A DNA stretch of 64,000 nt from 13-2-20CM-66-19 sp036273735 (lineage in GTDB: Bacteria > Pseudomonadota > Gammaproteobacteria > Steroidobacterales > Steroidobacteraceae). The stretch's first letter is position 1. Every line of letters begins with the position of its first letter. The stretch covers positions 1 through 64,000 of the forward strand of contig DASUHA010000114.1 in NCBI GenBank assembly GCA_036273735.1. The letters run 5' to 3'. This document shows positions 15,491 to 25,300 of the stretch, piece by piece. The notes under the pieces are model-generated. The model searched no databases. It saw only the letters and a list, made by a program, of their open reading frames with translations, and was not told the origin of the DNA. Both the position numbers and the translations under genes were made by a program.

Positions 15491-16576
15491 TTATTCGCCG
15501 AGTCCGCGGAGCGCCCGGAATGCGAAGTCGGCCGTCCGGCCATAGACCGCCGTCTGCCAGGCAACGCTGTCGGAGTAGAACGCCGCGCGCATCCGCCTAC
15601 GGATCTGCTGGGCCGCGGCCGAATCCTTACCGCCGCGGCTGTGCAGCCAATGATCGGCCCGCAATGCCTCCAGGACCTCCAGCATCGGCCGGGTGCCGAA
15701 CTCCAGCCCGATTGGAGTCAGCTCCAGATCAGGACGGACCCGCCCGATGCCGCGTGCCATGGTCCCGGTCAGACGTGCTGAGACGGATTCGCCAGCCGAT
15801 AAGTCGCGGACGTCCGGCCCGAACCAACGCAGGGCCCGCTCGCGGGCCTTCGGATCGGAGGCATCGAGTATGGGCTCGCCATATGCGGGCGGGCCGAGCC
15901 CTGTGTGCAGGTCGAGCACCGCGAGCCTGCGCACCGTGGCGGGCAACACCTCACTCAGAACGCGAAACAACATGCGCGCCGACCAGGTCTCCCGCACTCC
16001 GCCGTAGAACAACCCCTGGGGCCGGGTATACTGTCCGCCCGAGACAGCCGCCTGCAGCGCTGCCATGCCGTGCTGTTGGGCATGTGCCGCCAGCGCTGCA
16101 TCGGCTGCGCGCCGCGTCTCCCCGTCCCAGTCCGCCGGCACCAGCCAGTCATGCAGCCGCTCGTACGCTTCCGATGACGGCAGGGGCCGGGTGAAGTCGA
16201 CGAAGTTGCGGTTGAGATCCACGCCGTCCTCGTTGACACGCCGCAGCCACGCAAAGCCATAGGGGTTGATGGCGTGGAGCAGCAGGAGACAGCAGGACGC
16301 CGGTAGCGCCTCATACAGACGATCCTCGAGAAGCCCGACCAGACAGCCCGAGCCCGCCAGACCCTCTACGCCGTGAGTTCCTGCGATGAGGAGCAAGGCC
16401 GCTTGCGCGTCGGCGGCGCCCAGTCGCGCGACGTCGAGGGTCAACGACTCTCCGCTCGGGCCTTGATGATCGGGTAGCAGATAGCTCACCGGCTTCACCG
16501 CCGCACCTCGAGCCGCTGATTGGAAGCGCCGGCGTGCGGCCGCGTAGTCGGCGCTGAAGTACTCGGCAACGGGCAT
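15491..16576 (-). CDS. DUF2817 (M14-like) metallopeptidase
   Basis: 361 residues from the ATG at 16576 (GGAG 8 nt upstream; the longer frame has no signal). The zinc-peptidase pattern is visible: GTHGVEG with the first ligands, LLHAINPYGFAWLRRVNEDGVDLNRNFVDF with the substrate-binding NRN motif, and LDLHTGLGP with a later histidine, near residue 225. EFGT near the C-terminus could hold the catalytic glutamate. DUF2817 proteins are predicted carboxypeptidase-like amidohydrolases of the succinylglutamate desuccinylase/M14 group. Cytosolic; substrate unknown. Confidence 0.85.
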   Translation of the reverse strand: MPVAEYFSADYAAARRRFQSAARGAAVKPVSYLLPDHQGPSGESLTLDVARLGAADAQAALLLIAGTHGVEGLAGSGCLVGLLEDRLYEALPASCCLLLLHAINPYGFAWLRRVNEDGVDLNRNFVDFTRPLPSSEAYERLHDWLVPADWDGETRRAADAALAAHAQQHGMAALQAAVSGGQYTRPQGLFYGGVRETWSARMLFRVLSEVLPATVRRLAVLDLHTGLGPPAYGEPILDASDPKARERALRWFGPDVRDLSAGESVSARLTGTMARGIGRVRPDLELTPIGLEFGTRPMLEVLEALRADHWLHSRGGKDSAAAQQIRRRMRAAFYSDSVAWQTAVYGRTADFAFRALRGLGE

Positions 16577-16641
16577 AAGGGATCCTCCGCTCGCGAGCTG
16601 GGCTGGCGGCCGCATCGTGCCATAGGTACCCTGCGCGCACC

Positions 16642-17616
16642 ATGTTGCCCCCAGCCCCTTCTCAGAGGCCCGCAGACGGCTCGGATCCCGGTCCACAGAC
16701 CGGAGCGGCCAATGCGTCTGGTGCGGCCGCACCCCTGCCGCGCTCGGCCTGGTGGGTGCGGTTGCTGTCGCGTGCGCCGTTTCCACTGCTCTATCTACTG
16801 GCCGATTTCCTCGGCTGGCTTGCTTTCCGGGTCTTCCCCTATCGCGACCACGTGGTGCGCGGGAACCTCTCGCAATGCTTCCCGGATCTCGATGAGACCA
16901 GCATGCGAGACATTCGCCGCCGCTATTACCTCGGCTTCGCCGACATGCTCGTCGAGGTAATCAAGTCAGCGACACTCCCCGAAGCGGAGTTCCGCAGGCG
17001 CGTGAGCATCCTCGACATCGAGCAGCCGCGAGCACTCCTCGCGCAGGGTCAATCGGTATTGCTCGCCGCGGCGCACCAGTGCAACTGGGAGTGGATGCTC
17101 CTCGCCCTGTCGCTCGAGCTCGGCTTTCCCCTCGATGCGGCCTACAAGCCGTTGGTCGACAGTTGGGCCGAGCGTGAGATGAAGAAAGTGCGCAGCCGCT
17201 TCGGCAGCCGGCTGGTGCCGGCCAAAGAGCTGCTGGCCGACATCATCAAGCGCGGTAAGGTAGTGCGCGCCGTGGCCATGGTCGCCGATCAGGAGCCGAC
17301 GACGAGCGAGCACAAGCACTGGACGCGGTTTCTCAACCGCGATACCGCCTTCTACATGGGACCCGAGGAGATCGCCCGGGTCACGCGATTCCCCGTGTTC
17401 TTCATCGCGATGAAACGTACGGCGCGGGGCTGTTACGAGATGCGCTTCGTGCCACTCTCCTCGCCCGGGGAATCACTGAAGCCCGGCGAGCTTACGGAGC
17501 GCTACGTGCGCCTGGTCGAGCAGCAGATACGCGACGCGCCCCCGGACTGGCCCTGGTCGCACAAGCGCTGGAAGCTCAAAAAATCCCTGTACAAGGCCCG
17601 AAGCTCAGGACGCTGA
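16642..17616 (+). CDS. Lysophospholipid/lipid A acyltransferase (LpxL/HtrB family)
   Basis: 324 residues. A hydrophobic N-terminal segment (LSRAPFPLLYLLADFLGWLAF) anchors it to the inner membrane. The acyltransferase HX4E motif is H145-QCNW-E150, followed by the family block GFPLDAAYKPLVDSWAEREMKKVRSRFGSRLVP and VAMVADQEPT. Such enzymes move an acyl chain from acyl-ACP to Kdo2-lipid A or to other lipids; which one cannot be told, as some relatives work on ornithine lipids or flexirubin. The gene converges on ispH and the two coding ends overlap by 12 nt. Confidence 0.85.
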   Translation: MLPPAPSQRPADGSDPGPQTGAANASGAAAPLPRSAWWVRLLSRAPFPLLYLLADFLGWLAFRVFPYRDHVVRGNLSQCFPDLDETSMRDIRRRYYLGFADMLVEVIKSATLPEAEFRRRVSILDIEQPRALLAQGQSVLLAAAHQCNWEWMLLALSLELGFPLDAAYKPLVDSWAEREMKKVRSRFGSRLVPAKELLADIIKRGKVVRAVAMVADQEPTTSEHKHWTRFLNRDTAFYMGPEEIARVTRFPVFFIAMKRTARGCYEMRFVPLSSPGESLKPGELTERYVRLVEQQIRDAPPDWPWSHKRWKLKKSLYKARSSGR

Positions 17617-18582
17617 CAGCGGCGGCTTCGCCTCTTCCTGCGGTCCTGCGCGCCGCAGCTCACGCGGCAGTCCGAAGGTCACCCGCTCCTCGCGCCCGGC
17701 GATCTCCCGTGGCAGCTGCGCGCCCCAGCTGCGCAGCTGCTCGAGCACTCGCTGCACGAGAATCTCCGGCGCCGATGCGCCAGCGGTCACGCCGATGGAG
17801 CTCTTGCCCTCGAACCACTCGCGCTTCAGGTCCGCCGGACCATCGACCAGGTAGCCCGGAATGCCGGCCCGCTCGGCCAGCTCCCGCAGGCGGTTGGAGT
17901 TGGAGCTCGAGCGCGAGCCGACGACCACCAGCAGATCGCACTCGGCGAGCAGCTTCTTCACGGCATCCTGCCGATTCTGGGTTGCATAGCAGATGTCTTC
18001 CTTTCGCGGCGTCGCGAGCAGCGGAAAGCGGCGGCGCAATGCCGCCACGATCTCCGTGGTGTCATCGACGGAAAGGGTGGTCTGAGTCACGAACGCGAGG
18101 TTGGCCGGATTCCTGACCTCGAGCGTCCTGACATCCGCCTCGCTGCCGACCAGGTACATGCTCCCTCCGAAAGAGGTCTCGAACCGTCCCATGGTGCCTT
18201 CGACCTCGGGATGGCCGGCGTGGCCGATGAGAATGACCTCGCGTCCCTCGCGGGCATACCGCTGTACCTCCATGTGCACCTTGGTGACCAGAGGGCAGGT
18301 GGCATCGAACACCGTCAACCCGCGCTCCTTCGCCTCATCCTCGACGGCATGCGAGACGCCGTGCGCGGAAAAGATGACGGTGGCGCCGGACGGGACCTCC
18401 CGCAACTCCTCGACGAACACCGCGCCCAGGTCGCGCAGCCGTTCGACGACGTGGCGGTTGTGGACCACCTCGTGGCGCACGTAAATAGGAGCACCGAAGA
18501 GCGCGATCGCCCGCTCTACGATGTCGATGGCGCGGTCGACGCCGGCGCAGAAGCCGCGCGGGTTGGCAAGAAGCACCTGCAT
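17605..18582 (-). CDS. ispH: 4-hydroxy-3-methylbut-2-enyl diphosphate reductase
   Basis: 325 residues, last step of the MEP isoprenoid pathway (HMBPP to IPP and DMAPP). The three cysteines holding the iron-sulfur cluster are C12 (NPRGFCAGV), C96 (DATCPLV) and C198 (EDICYATQNRQ), with the proton-relay E126 in HAGHPEVEGT. Start at 18582 has GGAG about 8 nt upstream and shares one base with the lspA stop (TGATG). fkpB, which lies between lspA and ispH in enterobacteria, is missing. The C-terminal 20 residues beyond the core are proline- and serine-rich. Confidence 0.97.
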   Translation of the reverse strand: MQVLLANPRGFCAGVDRAIDIVERAIALFGAPIYVRHEVVHNRHVVERLRDLGAVFVEELREVPSGATVIFSAHGVSHAVEDEAKERGLTVFDATCPLVTKVHMEVQRYAREGREVILIGHAGHPEVEGTMGRFETSFGGSMYLVGSEADVRTLEVRNPANLAFVTQTTLSVDDTTEIVAALRRRFPLLATPRKEDICYATQNRQDAVKKLLAECDLLVVVGSRSSSNSNRLRELAERAGIPGYLVDGPADLKREWFEGKSSIGVTAGASAPEILVQRVLEQLRSWGAQLPREIAGREERVTFGLPRELRRAGPQEEAKPPLSAS

Positions 18583-19142
18583 CAAACGATCTCCTTCTTC
18601 GAGCCGCGGCTCTCGCGCCAGGCGTCGAGAATTAACAGCGCCGCGCCCACGGTGATGGCGGAATCCGCGACGTTGAACGCCCAGGGAAAATACACGCGAT
18701 GCCAATGGGCGAGGATGAAATCGACCACGTGTCCGATCCGCAGCCGATCGATCAGGTTCCCGAGCGCGCCGCCCAGGATCAGCGTGAGGCTGAGGCACAG
18801 TGTCCACTGAGTGCGTCCGTTGAGACGCTTCAGCCAGAGCACTATCCCTGCTGCCACCGCCACGGCAAGGCCCGCGAACAGCCATTTCTGCCAGCCCGAA
18901 GCGTCCGCGAGGAAGCTGAAGGCGGCGCCCCTATTGTACGTCAAGGTGATATCGAGCACCGGCAGGAGGCGAACCGTGCCGTACAGGGGCAGATGCCCCA
19001 CGATCCAGGCCTTGATGAGCTGATCGGCTCCGATCACCGCCAGCGTGACCGGCAGCCAGCGCCAGCCGCTCGGCTGCCGTGCAGCGACGCCGTCCTGCAC
19101 CCGGTGGACCAGGCGGGCCTCTTCCCCATTGGCAGCGCTCAT
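18582..19142 (-). CDS. lspA: Lipoprotein signal peptidase (signal peptidase II)
   Basis: 186 residues, an inner-membrane aspartyl protease that cleaves prolipoprotein signal peptides. Four membrane spans are visible, with the catalytic pair D141 (GHVVDF) and D160 (FNVADSAI), plus LTYNRGAAFSFL and GGALGNLIDRL. The spacing of 19 between the aspartates matches the family. The ATG overlaps the ileS stop (ATGA) and the stop overlaps the ispH start, so ileS-lspA-ispH is a tightly coupled operon. The N-terminus is about 20 residues longer than in Escherichia coli. Confidence 0.97.
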   Translation of the reverse strand: MSAANGEEARLVHRVQDGVAARQPSGWRWLPVTLAVIGADQLIKAWIVGHLPLYGTVRLLPVLDITLTYNRGAAFSFLADASGWQKWLFAGLAVAVAAGIVLWLKRLNGRTQWTLCLSLTLILGGALGNLIDRLRIGHVVDFILAHWHRVYFPWAFNVADSAITVGAALLILDAWRESRGSKKEIV

Positions 19143-21964
19143 ATGAACCTTCGGTTCTCGCCCGGCCCTTCGATGTTAGTCACGCAGCGGCCGCAGATCT
19201 CCGGATGCTTCGGATCCGACCCGACGTCCGGGCGACGCTGCCAGCAGCGGACGCATTTCGGGTCGGCCGTGGGCTTCACCGCGATCCAGACTCCGCCCCG
19301 CCCGGTGTTGGTGGCAGGAGCGGCATCGGGCGGCGGTGCGCCCTCGACCCGATGGACGCGGGCGTGGGATGTGATGAAGAAAAAGCGCAGCTCGTCGCCC
19401 AGGGCGTTGAAGCGCGCGTGCTCTTCCGGAGCGCAGTAGATGTCGACCTCGGCATCGAGCGGCGCGCCGATGGAGCCGGCATCACGCAGCTTTTCGAGCT
19501 CGCGCGTGACATCGGTGCGAAGCTGCAGGAACGCGGGCCATTCGATGTCGGTGGCGGAGACCTCCGGCAGCGGATGCCAGGTCTCGAGGAACACCGACTC
19601 GGAACGCTCACCGGGCAAGAGTGTCCAGATCTCCTCGGCCGTGAAGGATAGCACCGGAGCGAGCCAGCGCACGATGCACTCGGCGATGTGCTGCATCACC
19701 GTCTGTGCCGAGCGGCGCGCGCGCCCCGAGGTCGGCGTGGTGTACATCCGATCCTTGAGGACATCGAGATAGAAACTGCCCAGATCCACGCTGCAGAAGT
19801 TGTGTACCTTCTGATAGATGAGATGGAAGGCGTAGCGGCGGTAGGCCTCGATGATCTCAGCCTGCAGAGCGGCCGTGCGCGCCAGCGCCCAACGGTCGAG
19901 CGCCAGCAGATCGCCGGTGGCCACCGAGTCGCGCTTCGGATCGAAACCGTGGAGATTCCCGAGGAGGTAGCGCACCGTGTTGCGCATGCGGCGATAGGAG
20001 TCCGACATGCGCTTGAGGATCTCATCCGACACGCTCATCTCGTTCGCGTAGTCGGTGGCAGAGACCCATAGACGCAGCACATCCGCCCCGAGCGTGCTCA
20101 TCACCTTCTGCGGCGCGACGACATTGCCGAGCGATTTCGACTGCTTGCGGCCCTTCTCATCGACCGTGAATCCATGCGTCAGGACGCCACGATACGGGGC
20201 ACGCTCATAGAGTGCCTCCGACATGAGAAGCGCACTGTGAAACCAGCCGCGATGCTGATCGGAGCCTTCGAGGTAGAGGTCCACGGGTGCGGCGATCTCC
20301 GGCCGCTCCGCGCCTACACATTCGAACGACAGGCCTGAATCGGCCCAGACGTCCATCACGTCCCTGGTCTTCTCATACTGATCGGCTTCCGCGCCGAGCA
20401 GCTCGGCCGGATCGAGTGAGAACCAGGCCTCGATGCCATCGCGCTCGACGCGCGAGGCCACCTTTTCGATGAGCTCCTGAGTGCGTGGATGCAGCTCGCC
20501 GGTCTGCGCATGGACGAAGAGCGGGATGGGTACGCCCCAGGTGCGCTGGCGCGAAATACACCAGTCAGGCCGGTTCTCGATCATGCCGGTGATGCGCTGC
20601 TCGCCCCACTCCGGTGTCCACTGCACCTTCCTGATGTCGCGCAGTGCATGCTCACGCAGTCCCTCGAGGTCCATGCTGATGAACCACTGGGGCGTCGCGC
20701 GGAAGATGACCGGTGTCTTGTGCCGCCAACAATGCGGGTAGCTGTGCACGAACGGCTCGTGATGCACCAGGCGTCCCCGCTCGCGGAGCGCATCGATGAG
20801 CACGCGGTTGGCCTCATCGACCTTGAGGCCGGCAACGAGCGGTGTGTCAGGAAGGAAGCGGCCGTCGTTACCGACGGGGTTGACGACCGGGAGCCCATAG
20901 CGCTGGCCTACAGCGAAGTCCTCGTGACCGTGCCCGGGAGCGGTGTGGACCGCACCGGTGCCGGCATCGAGCGTCACGTGCTCAGCCAGGATGGCCGGCA
21001 CCTGACGGTCCTCGAACGGGTGCTGCAGCTTCAGTCCCTCGAGGTCACGCCCCGCCGCTTCCGCCAAGATGGACAACCGCACCAGCCCGAAGCGCTTCAG
21101 GCAGGCATCGAGCAGATCGGCAGCGAGGATGAGCCGCGACCGCTCACCCTGACTCTCCGCCTCGACCAGCACGTAGCGAAATTCGTCGCGCAGTGCGACA
21201 GCCTGGTTCGCAGGCAGGGTCCAGGGAGTCGTGGTCCAGATGACGAGGTCGGCTGGTGCACTATCGAGTCGCCCGGCGGCAAGTCCCATGCGCCGCTCGA
21301 GGTCCCGGAGATCGGTCACGCGAAAGGCGACATCGATCGAGGGAGAGGTCCTCTCCTCGTACTCGACCTCCGCCTCGGCCAGCGCGGAGCGGCAGTCGAG
21401 ACACCAGTGCACCGGCTTTACGCCCTTGTAGACGTGTCCGTTCTGAATGATGCGGCCGAAGGCGCGCAGCTGCTGCGCCTCGTAGCGCGGAGCCATCGTG
21501 AGATACGGATGATCCCAGTCGCCGAGCACGCCCAGGCGCTTGAAGTCCACACGCTGCAGATTCACCTGCTCCTGCGCGAAGGCCCGGCACGCGGCTCTGA
21601 AGGCCGCAGCGTCGAGCTTCTGCCCCGGACGGCCATGCTTCTTCTCTACCTGCAGCTCGATCGGCAGGCCATGACAGTCCCAACCCGGGATGTACGGCGA
21701 GTCGAACCCGTCGAGGGAGCGCGACTTGACGATGATGTCCTTCAGGATCTTGTTGACGGCATGGCCGATATGGATCGCGCCGTTGGCATAAGGAGGCCCG
21801 TCGTGCAGCACGAACCGCGGCCGCCCGCGCGCCAGCTGGCGTTGCTTGCCGTAGATGCCCCGCTCCTCCCACGAAGCGACCATCGCCGGCTCACGCCGGG
21901 CGAGATCCGCCTTCATCGGGAAAGCAGTCTCGGGCAGGTTGATCGTGCTCTTGTAGTCAGTCAT
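19139..21964 (-). CDS. ileS: Isoleucyl-tRNA synthetase
   Basis: 941 residues, class I synthetase charging tRNA-Ile. HIGH motif at residues 65-68 (NGAIHIGHAVNK), the second signature KGRKQSKSLGNVV (KMSKS variant with Q for M), an editing domain in between, and a C-terminal zinc ribbon (CVRCWQRRP ... CGRC). The length and motifs match the bacterial type. It begins immediately after the ribF stop and overlaps lspA by 4 nt, so it is translated within the ribF-ileS-lspA-ispH operon. Confidence 0.98.
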   Translation of the reverse strand: MTDYKSTINLPETAFPMKADLARREPAMVASWEERGIYGKQRQLARGRPRFVLHDGPPYANGAIHIGHAVNKILKDIIVKSRSLDGFDSPYIPGWDCHGLPIELQVEKKHGRPGQKLDAAAFRAACRAFAQEQVNLQRVDFKRLGVLGDWDHPYLTMAPRYEAQQLRAFGRIIQNGHVYKGVKPVHWCLDCRSALAEAEVEYEERTSPSIDVAFRVTDLRDLERRMGLAAGRLDSAPADLVIWTTTPWTLPANQAVALRDEFRYVLVEAESQGERSRLILAADLLDACLKRFGLVRLSILAEAAGRDLEGLKLQHPFEDRQVPAILAEHVTLDAGTGAVHTAPGHGHEDFAVGQRYGLPVVNPVGNDGRFLPDTPLVAGLKVDEANRVLIDALRERGRLVHHEPFVHSYPHCWRHKTPVIFRATPQWFISMDLEGLREHALRDIRKVQWTPEWGEQRITGMIENRPDWCISRQRTWGVPIPLFVHAQTGELHPRTQELIEKVASRVERDGIEAWFSLDPAELLGAEADQYEKTRDVMDVWADSGLSFECVGAERPEIAAPVDLYLEGSDQHRGWFHSALLMSEALYERAPYRGVLTHGFTVDEKGRKQSKSLGNVVAPQKVMSTLGADVLRLWVSATDYANEMSVSDEILKRMSDSYRRMRNTVRYLLGNLHGFDPKRDSVATGDLLALDRWALARTAALQAEIIEAYRRYAFHLIYQKVHNFCSVDLGSFYLDVLKDRMYTTPTSGRARRSAQTVMQHIAECIVRWLAPVLSFTAEEIWTLLPGERSESVFLETWHPLPEVSATDIEWPAFLQLRTDVTRELEKLRDAGSIGAPLDAEVDIYCAPEEHARFNALGDELRFFFITSHARVHRVEGAPPPDAAPATNTGRGGVWIAVKPTADPKCVRCWQRRPDVGSDPKHPEICGRCVTNIEGPGENRRFI

Positions 21965-22912
21965 TCAATTGTCAGCCATTCGAAATCTGTCGAGTAATAT
22001 CTGTCGGGCTTGGGCCGCGTCCCGGTGCATCTGTGCCACGAGCGCGTCGAGGGAGGGGAAATGCTCTTCCTCGCGCAGCTTCGCCACGAATTCCACCTCG
22101 ATCTCCCGGCCGTAGAGATCGCCCGAGAAATCGAACACGTGCGCCTCGAGAAGCGTGTGCTCGCCATCGACCGTCGGCCGCGTCCCCAGACTCGCTACCC
22201 CGGGTAACGCCGCCTCGGTCGCACCGCGGACCCGGACGGCGAAGATGCCCTGCACGGGAGGCCGCCGACGCTCGATCTGCAGGTTCGCCGTCGGAAACCC
22301 CAGATTGCGCCCCAGGCGATTCCCATGCACGACCCGCCCCGTCATCGAGTACGGTCGGCCGAGCCATCGGCGCACCTGCTCGAAATCCGCCCTGGCAAGC
22401 GCCTCGCGCACGCCACTGCTGCTCACCCGCTCCCCATCCGCAGTGACCGGCGGCACCACGTCGACCTCGAATCCGAGCCGCCGCCCGGCGCCGCTGAGCA
22501 TCGACGCGGTCGCCTCGCCATTGCGCCCGAATCGAAAATCATGGCCTACGACGATCAGCGGTGTCCGCAGATCCCGCGCCAGGAGCTCCGCGAACGCCTC
22601 GCCGGAGAGATTGCGCAGCGGCGGCCCGAAACGCAGCAGCCACAGGAAATCACATCCCAGGCGCTCGAGGATCCGCCATCTTTCCCGGCACGAGGTCAGG
22701 CGTGCCGGTGCTTCGCCATCGGCCAGCAGGAATTCCCGCGGCATCGGCTCGAAGGTCAGCACCATGACCGGTCGGGACAGCCGTCGGCCGTGCTCCTTCA
22801 GTCTGGCGAGCAGCGCCTGGTGGCCCAAGTGCATGCCGTCGAAGGTCCCGATCGTGACGACGGAGCCCCGGCGGTGCTCGTTCAGGCCATTGAATCCGCG
22901 AATGAGCTCCAT
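21965..22912 (-). CDS. ribF: Bifunctional riboflavin kinase / FAD synthetase
   Basis: 315 residues. The N-terminal adenylyltransferase domain has GTFDGMHLGHQALL (residues about 21-34, the HxGH nucleotide-binding motif) and VVGHDFRFGRNGEA; the C-terminal kinase domain has GRVVHGNRLGRNLGFPTANL. It turns riboflavin into FMN and FAD. It is the first gene of the ribF-ileS-lspA-ispH operon and diverges from rpsT. murJ, often found at this junction in gammaproteobacteria, is not here. Confidence 0.97.
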   Translation of the reverse strand: MELIRGFNGLNEHRRGSVVTIGTFDGMHLGHQALLARLKEHGRRLSRPVMVLTFEPMPREFLLADGEAPARLTSCRERWRILERLGCDFLWLLRFGPPLRNLSGEAFAELLARDLRTPLIVVGHDFRFGRNGEATASMLSGAGRRLGFEVDVVPPVTADGERVSSSGVREALARADFEQVRRWLGRPYSMTGRVVHGNRLGRNLGFPTANLQIERRRPPVQGIFAVRVRGATEAALPGVASLGTRPTVDGEHTLLEAHVFDFSGDLYGREIEVEFVAKLREEEHFPSLDALVAQMHRDAAQARQILLDRFRMADN

Positions 22913-23199
22913 GGGGCCGCTAAGCCGCTGATGTCAAAGGGTTAAAGAATACAGGATTCGTGCGGGCGCTTGGCGGCACATTCAACTGTCGCTCGCAGGC
23001 CTCACGGGCTCGTCGCCTCATCCGCCCAAACCTTCAGGGACGCTTCGCCCGCCACTGTCTCCTGACGCCGTCATCTTATGTGAAAGTGATCGTCCGGACC
23101 CGGCTACGTTCTCGTCCAGCGTTGACAACGTCCGGGTACCTGAGCAGACTAGCCGCCCCCCGACCAGGGGGAGAGGTTCTCTTTTCCTACGGAGATTAC

Positions 23200-23463
23200 G
23201 TGGCCAACACAAAGTCCGCCGAGAAGGCGGCCCGTCAAGCCGAGAAACACCGGGCGCGTAACATCGCATTGCGCTCGCGGATGCGTACCGCCGTGCGCAA
23301 CGTGACGTCGGCCATTGCCGGAGGCGACAAGCAGGCAGCTCAGGCCACTTACCGGGATGCAGTCCCGGTCATCGATACCCTGGTCAACAAGCAGATCATC
23401 CACCGTAACAAGGCGGCGCGACACAAGAGTCGGCTGACGGCTCGAATTCGCGCGATGCCGTGA
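23200..23463 (+). CDS. rpsT: 30S ribosomal protein S20
   Basis: 87 residues, starting at GTG (23200) with GGAG 5 nt upstream; the frame is open further upstream but S20 always begins (M)ANTKSAEKAARQ as here. Highly basic and helical, binding 16S rRNA. A non-AUG start is typical for rpsT in other bacteria, where it limits translation and supports autoregulation. It stands alone, divergent from ribF, with a 287-nt upstream gap that must hold both promoters. Confidence 0.97.
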   Translation: MANTKSAEKAARQAEKHRARNIALRSRMRTAVRNVTSAIAGGDKQAAQATYRDAVPVIDTLVNKQIIHRNKAARHKSRLTARIRAMP

Positions 23464-23532
23464 GGCTGGTAGCGATGAATGGTCAAGAGAAGGTCCGCTG
23501 GACTCCCCCGCCGATCTCAGCTCCGGTTCCGC

Positions 23533-24609
23533 TCAAGCTGAAGCCGGCTGCTCGCCGACAATTTCTCCTGCAGGTGATGCGGGGCCGCGTGCCGCGCGAT
23601 CCTGCTGCTCCAAAAACTCCATAACGGCCTCGCAGAGCTCCCGCGTTCCGTGGCCGCTGGCCCCGGAGACGAGGAAGTGCGGCCCGCGATAGCGTAGGCT
23701 GCGGACGATGGCGCGCGCCCGCTTCTCCCCCTCCACCTCGGGTAGCAGATCGCTCTTGTTGATGACCAGCCAGCGCGGCTTCGCCGCGAGGTCCTTGCCG
23801 AATTTCCTGAGCTCCGCAACGATGGCCCGGGCGTCCCTTACGGGGTCGGCTTCAGGATCCACGGGCGCCATATCCACCAGATGAAGCAGCAGCCTGGTGC
23901 GCTGCAGGTGCTTCAGGAAACGGATGCCGAGACCGGCCCCTTCCGCCGCCCCCTCGATGAGCCCGGGAATATCGGCCATCACGAAGCTGCGGTGCTCGCC
24001 GACATCGACGACCCCGAGATTCGGATGCAGGGTCGTGAAGGGATAGTCCGCAACCTTGGGGCGTGCCGCGGAGACAGCGCGGATCAGTGTGGATTTGCCT
24101 GCATTCGGCAGCCCGAGCAGCCCGACGTCGGCAATGACCTTGAGCTCGAGCTCGAGCGAGCGCTTCTCTCCGGGAAGGCCAGGCCCGAACTGTCGCGGCG
24201 TACGATTGGTGCTCGACTTGAAGCGCTGGTTGCCCCATCCCCCCTTGCCACCATGCGCCACCGGAAGCACATCCCCTTCGCGAGCGAGGTCGCCGAGCTC
24301 CTCGCCGGTCTCCGCGTCGCGCACGATGGTGCCGATCGGGACCGGGACATAGAGATCCTCCCCACTGCGTCCCGTGCAATCGCGTGCCGAGCCGGGTTCG
24401 CCGTGCTCGGCCCGCCAGGTGCGCTCGATGCGAAAATCGGCCAGGGTGTTGATCCCGGGCGCAGCACGCAAGAAAACGCTGCCACCATTGCCGCCATCGC
24501 CGCCGTCCGGGCCGCCGAAGGGCACGAATTTCTCGCGCCGGAAACTGGTGCTGCCGCGGCCACCGTTTCCGGCCTGCACCTTCGTCCTGGCCTCGTCGAC
24601 GAATTTCAT
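23533..24609 (-). CDS. obgE: Obg family GTPase
   Basis: 358 residues. The glycine-rich Obg fold covers residues 1-158 (AGNGGRGSTSFRREKFVPFGGPDGGDGG). The GTPase domain has G1 GLPNAGKST (166-174), G3 DIPG (213-216), and G4 NKSD (284-287), with SGASGHG as the G5 loop. It acts in late 50S assembly and stringent control. It is the third gene of rplU-rpmA-obgE, but a good hairpin terminator sits between rpmA and obgE, so obgE expression may be set by read-through. Confidence 0.97.
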   Translation of the reverse strand: MKFVDEARTKVQAGNGGRGSTSFRREKFVPFGGPDGGDGGNGGSVFLRAAPGINTLADFRIERTWRAEHGEPGSARDCTGRSGEDLYVPVPIGTIVRDAETGEELGDLAREGDVLPVAHGGKGGWGNQRFKSSTNRTPRQFGPGLPGEKRSLELELKVIADVGLLGLPNAGKSTLIRAVSAARPKVADYPFTTLHPNLGVVDVGEHRSFVMADIPGLIEGAAEGAGLGIRFLKHLQRTRLLLHLVDMAPVDPEADPVRDARAIVAELRKFGKDLAAKPRWLVINKSDLLPEVEGEKRARAIVRSLRYRGPHFLVSGASGHGTRELCEAVMEFLEQQDRAARGPASPAGEIVGEQPASA

Positions 24610-24625
24610 GACGGCTTCCGAGACG

Positions 24626-24653
24626 AAAACCCCGGCGCGAGGGCCGGGGCTTT
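24626..24653 (-). terminator. Intrinsic terminator or attenuator between rpmA and obgE
   Basis: On the minus strand CCCCGGC (24649-24643), loop CCTCGC and GCCGGGG (24636-24630) are followed by TTTT (24629-24626). Flanking A and T bases extend the stem to about 11 pairs. It is a textbook intrinsic terminator lying inside an operon, 29 nt after the rpmA stop and 16 nt before the obgE start, and would partly uncouple the two. Confidence 0.7.
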
Positions 24654-24681
24654 CAGGGTCGCAACGATACGCGGGTGATGA

Positions 24682-24978
<297 letters not shown>

Positions 24979-24985
24979 GTGTGCC

Positions 24986-25300
24986 TCAGCCCGCGCTGAT
25001 GTCCGTCACCTTGATTTCGGTGAACGGTTGGCGGTGGTTCTTCTGGCGCAGGTAGTGCTTGCGCCGGCGGAACTTGACCACCGATACCTTGGCGCCCTTG
25101 CCGTGGCGAACCACGGTGGCGACCACTTTGCTCCCCGCGACCAGCGGATTACCGAGCTTGACGCTGGCACCCTCGCCGACGAGCAGGACCTGACCGAACT
25201 CGACCGTGGCGCCGGCCTCGGCATCGAGCTTCTCGATACGCAGCACGCCGTCTTTGGTGACGCGATACTGCTTTCCGCCGGTGGAGATCACTGCGTACAT
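24986..25300 (-). CDS. rplU: 50S ribosomal protein L21
   Basis: 104 residues, MYAVISTGGKQYRV at the start and FRRRKHYLRQKNHRQPFTEIKV at the end, both diagnostic of L21. First gene of rplU-rpmA-(terminator)-obgE, divergent from ispB as in other gammaproteobacteria. Confidence 0.98.
   Translation of the reverse strand: MYAVISTGGKQYRVTKDGVLRIEKLDAEAGATVEFGQVLLVGEGASVKLGNPLVAGSKVVATVVRHGKGAKVSVVKFRRRKHYLRQKNHRQPFTEIKVTDISAG

Noticed and set aside
20489..21997. 502-codon plus-strand open frame opposite ileS
   Set aside because: Shadow of the ileS codons in GC-rich DNA; no ribosome site and no recognisable domain.
22913..23199. rpsT read with an N-terminal extension from upstream starts
   Set aside because: S20 proteins start at ANTKSAEKAARQ; the GTG at 23200 has a good ribosome site and the extension is not protein-like.
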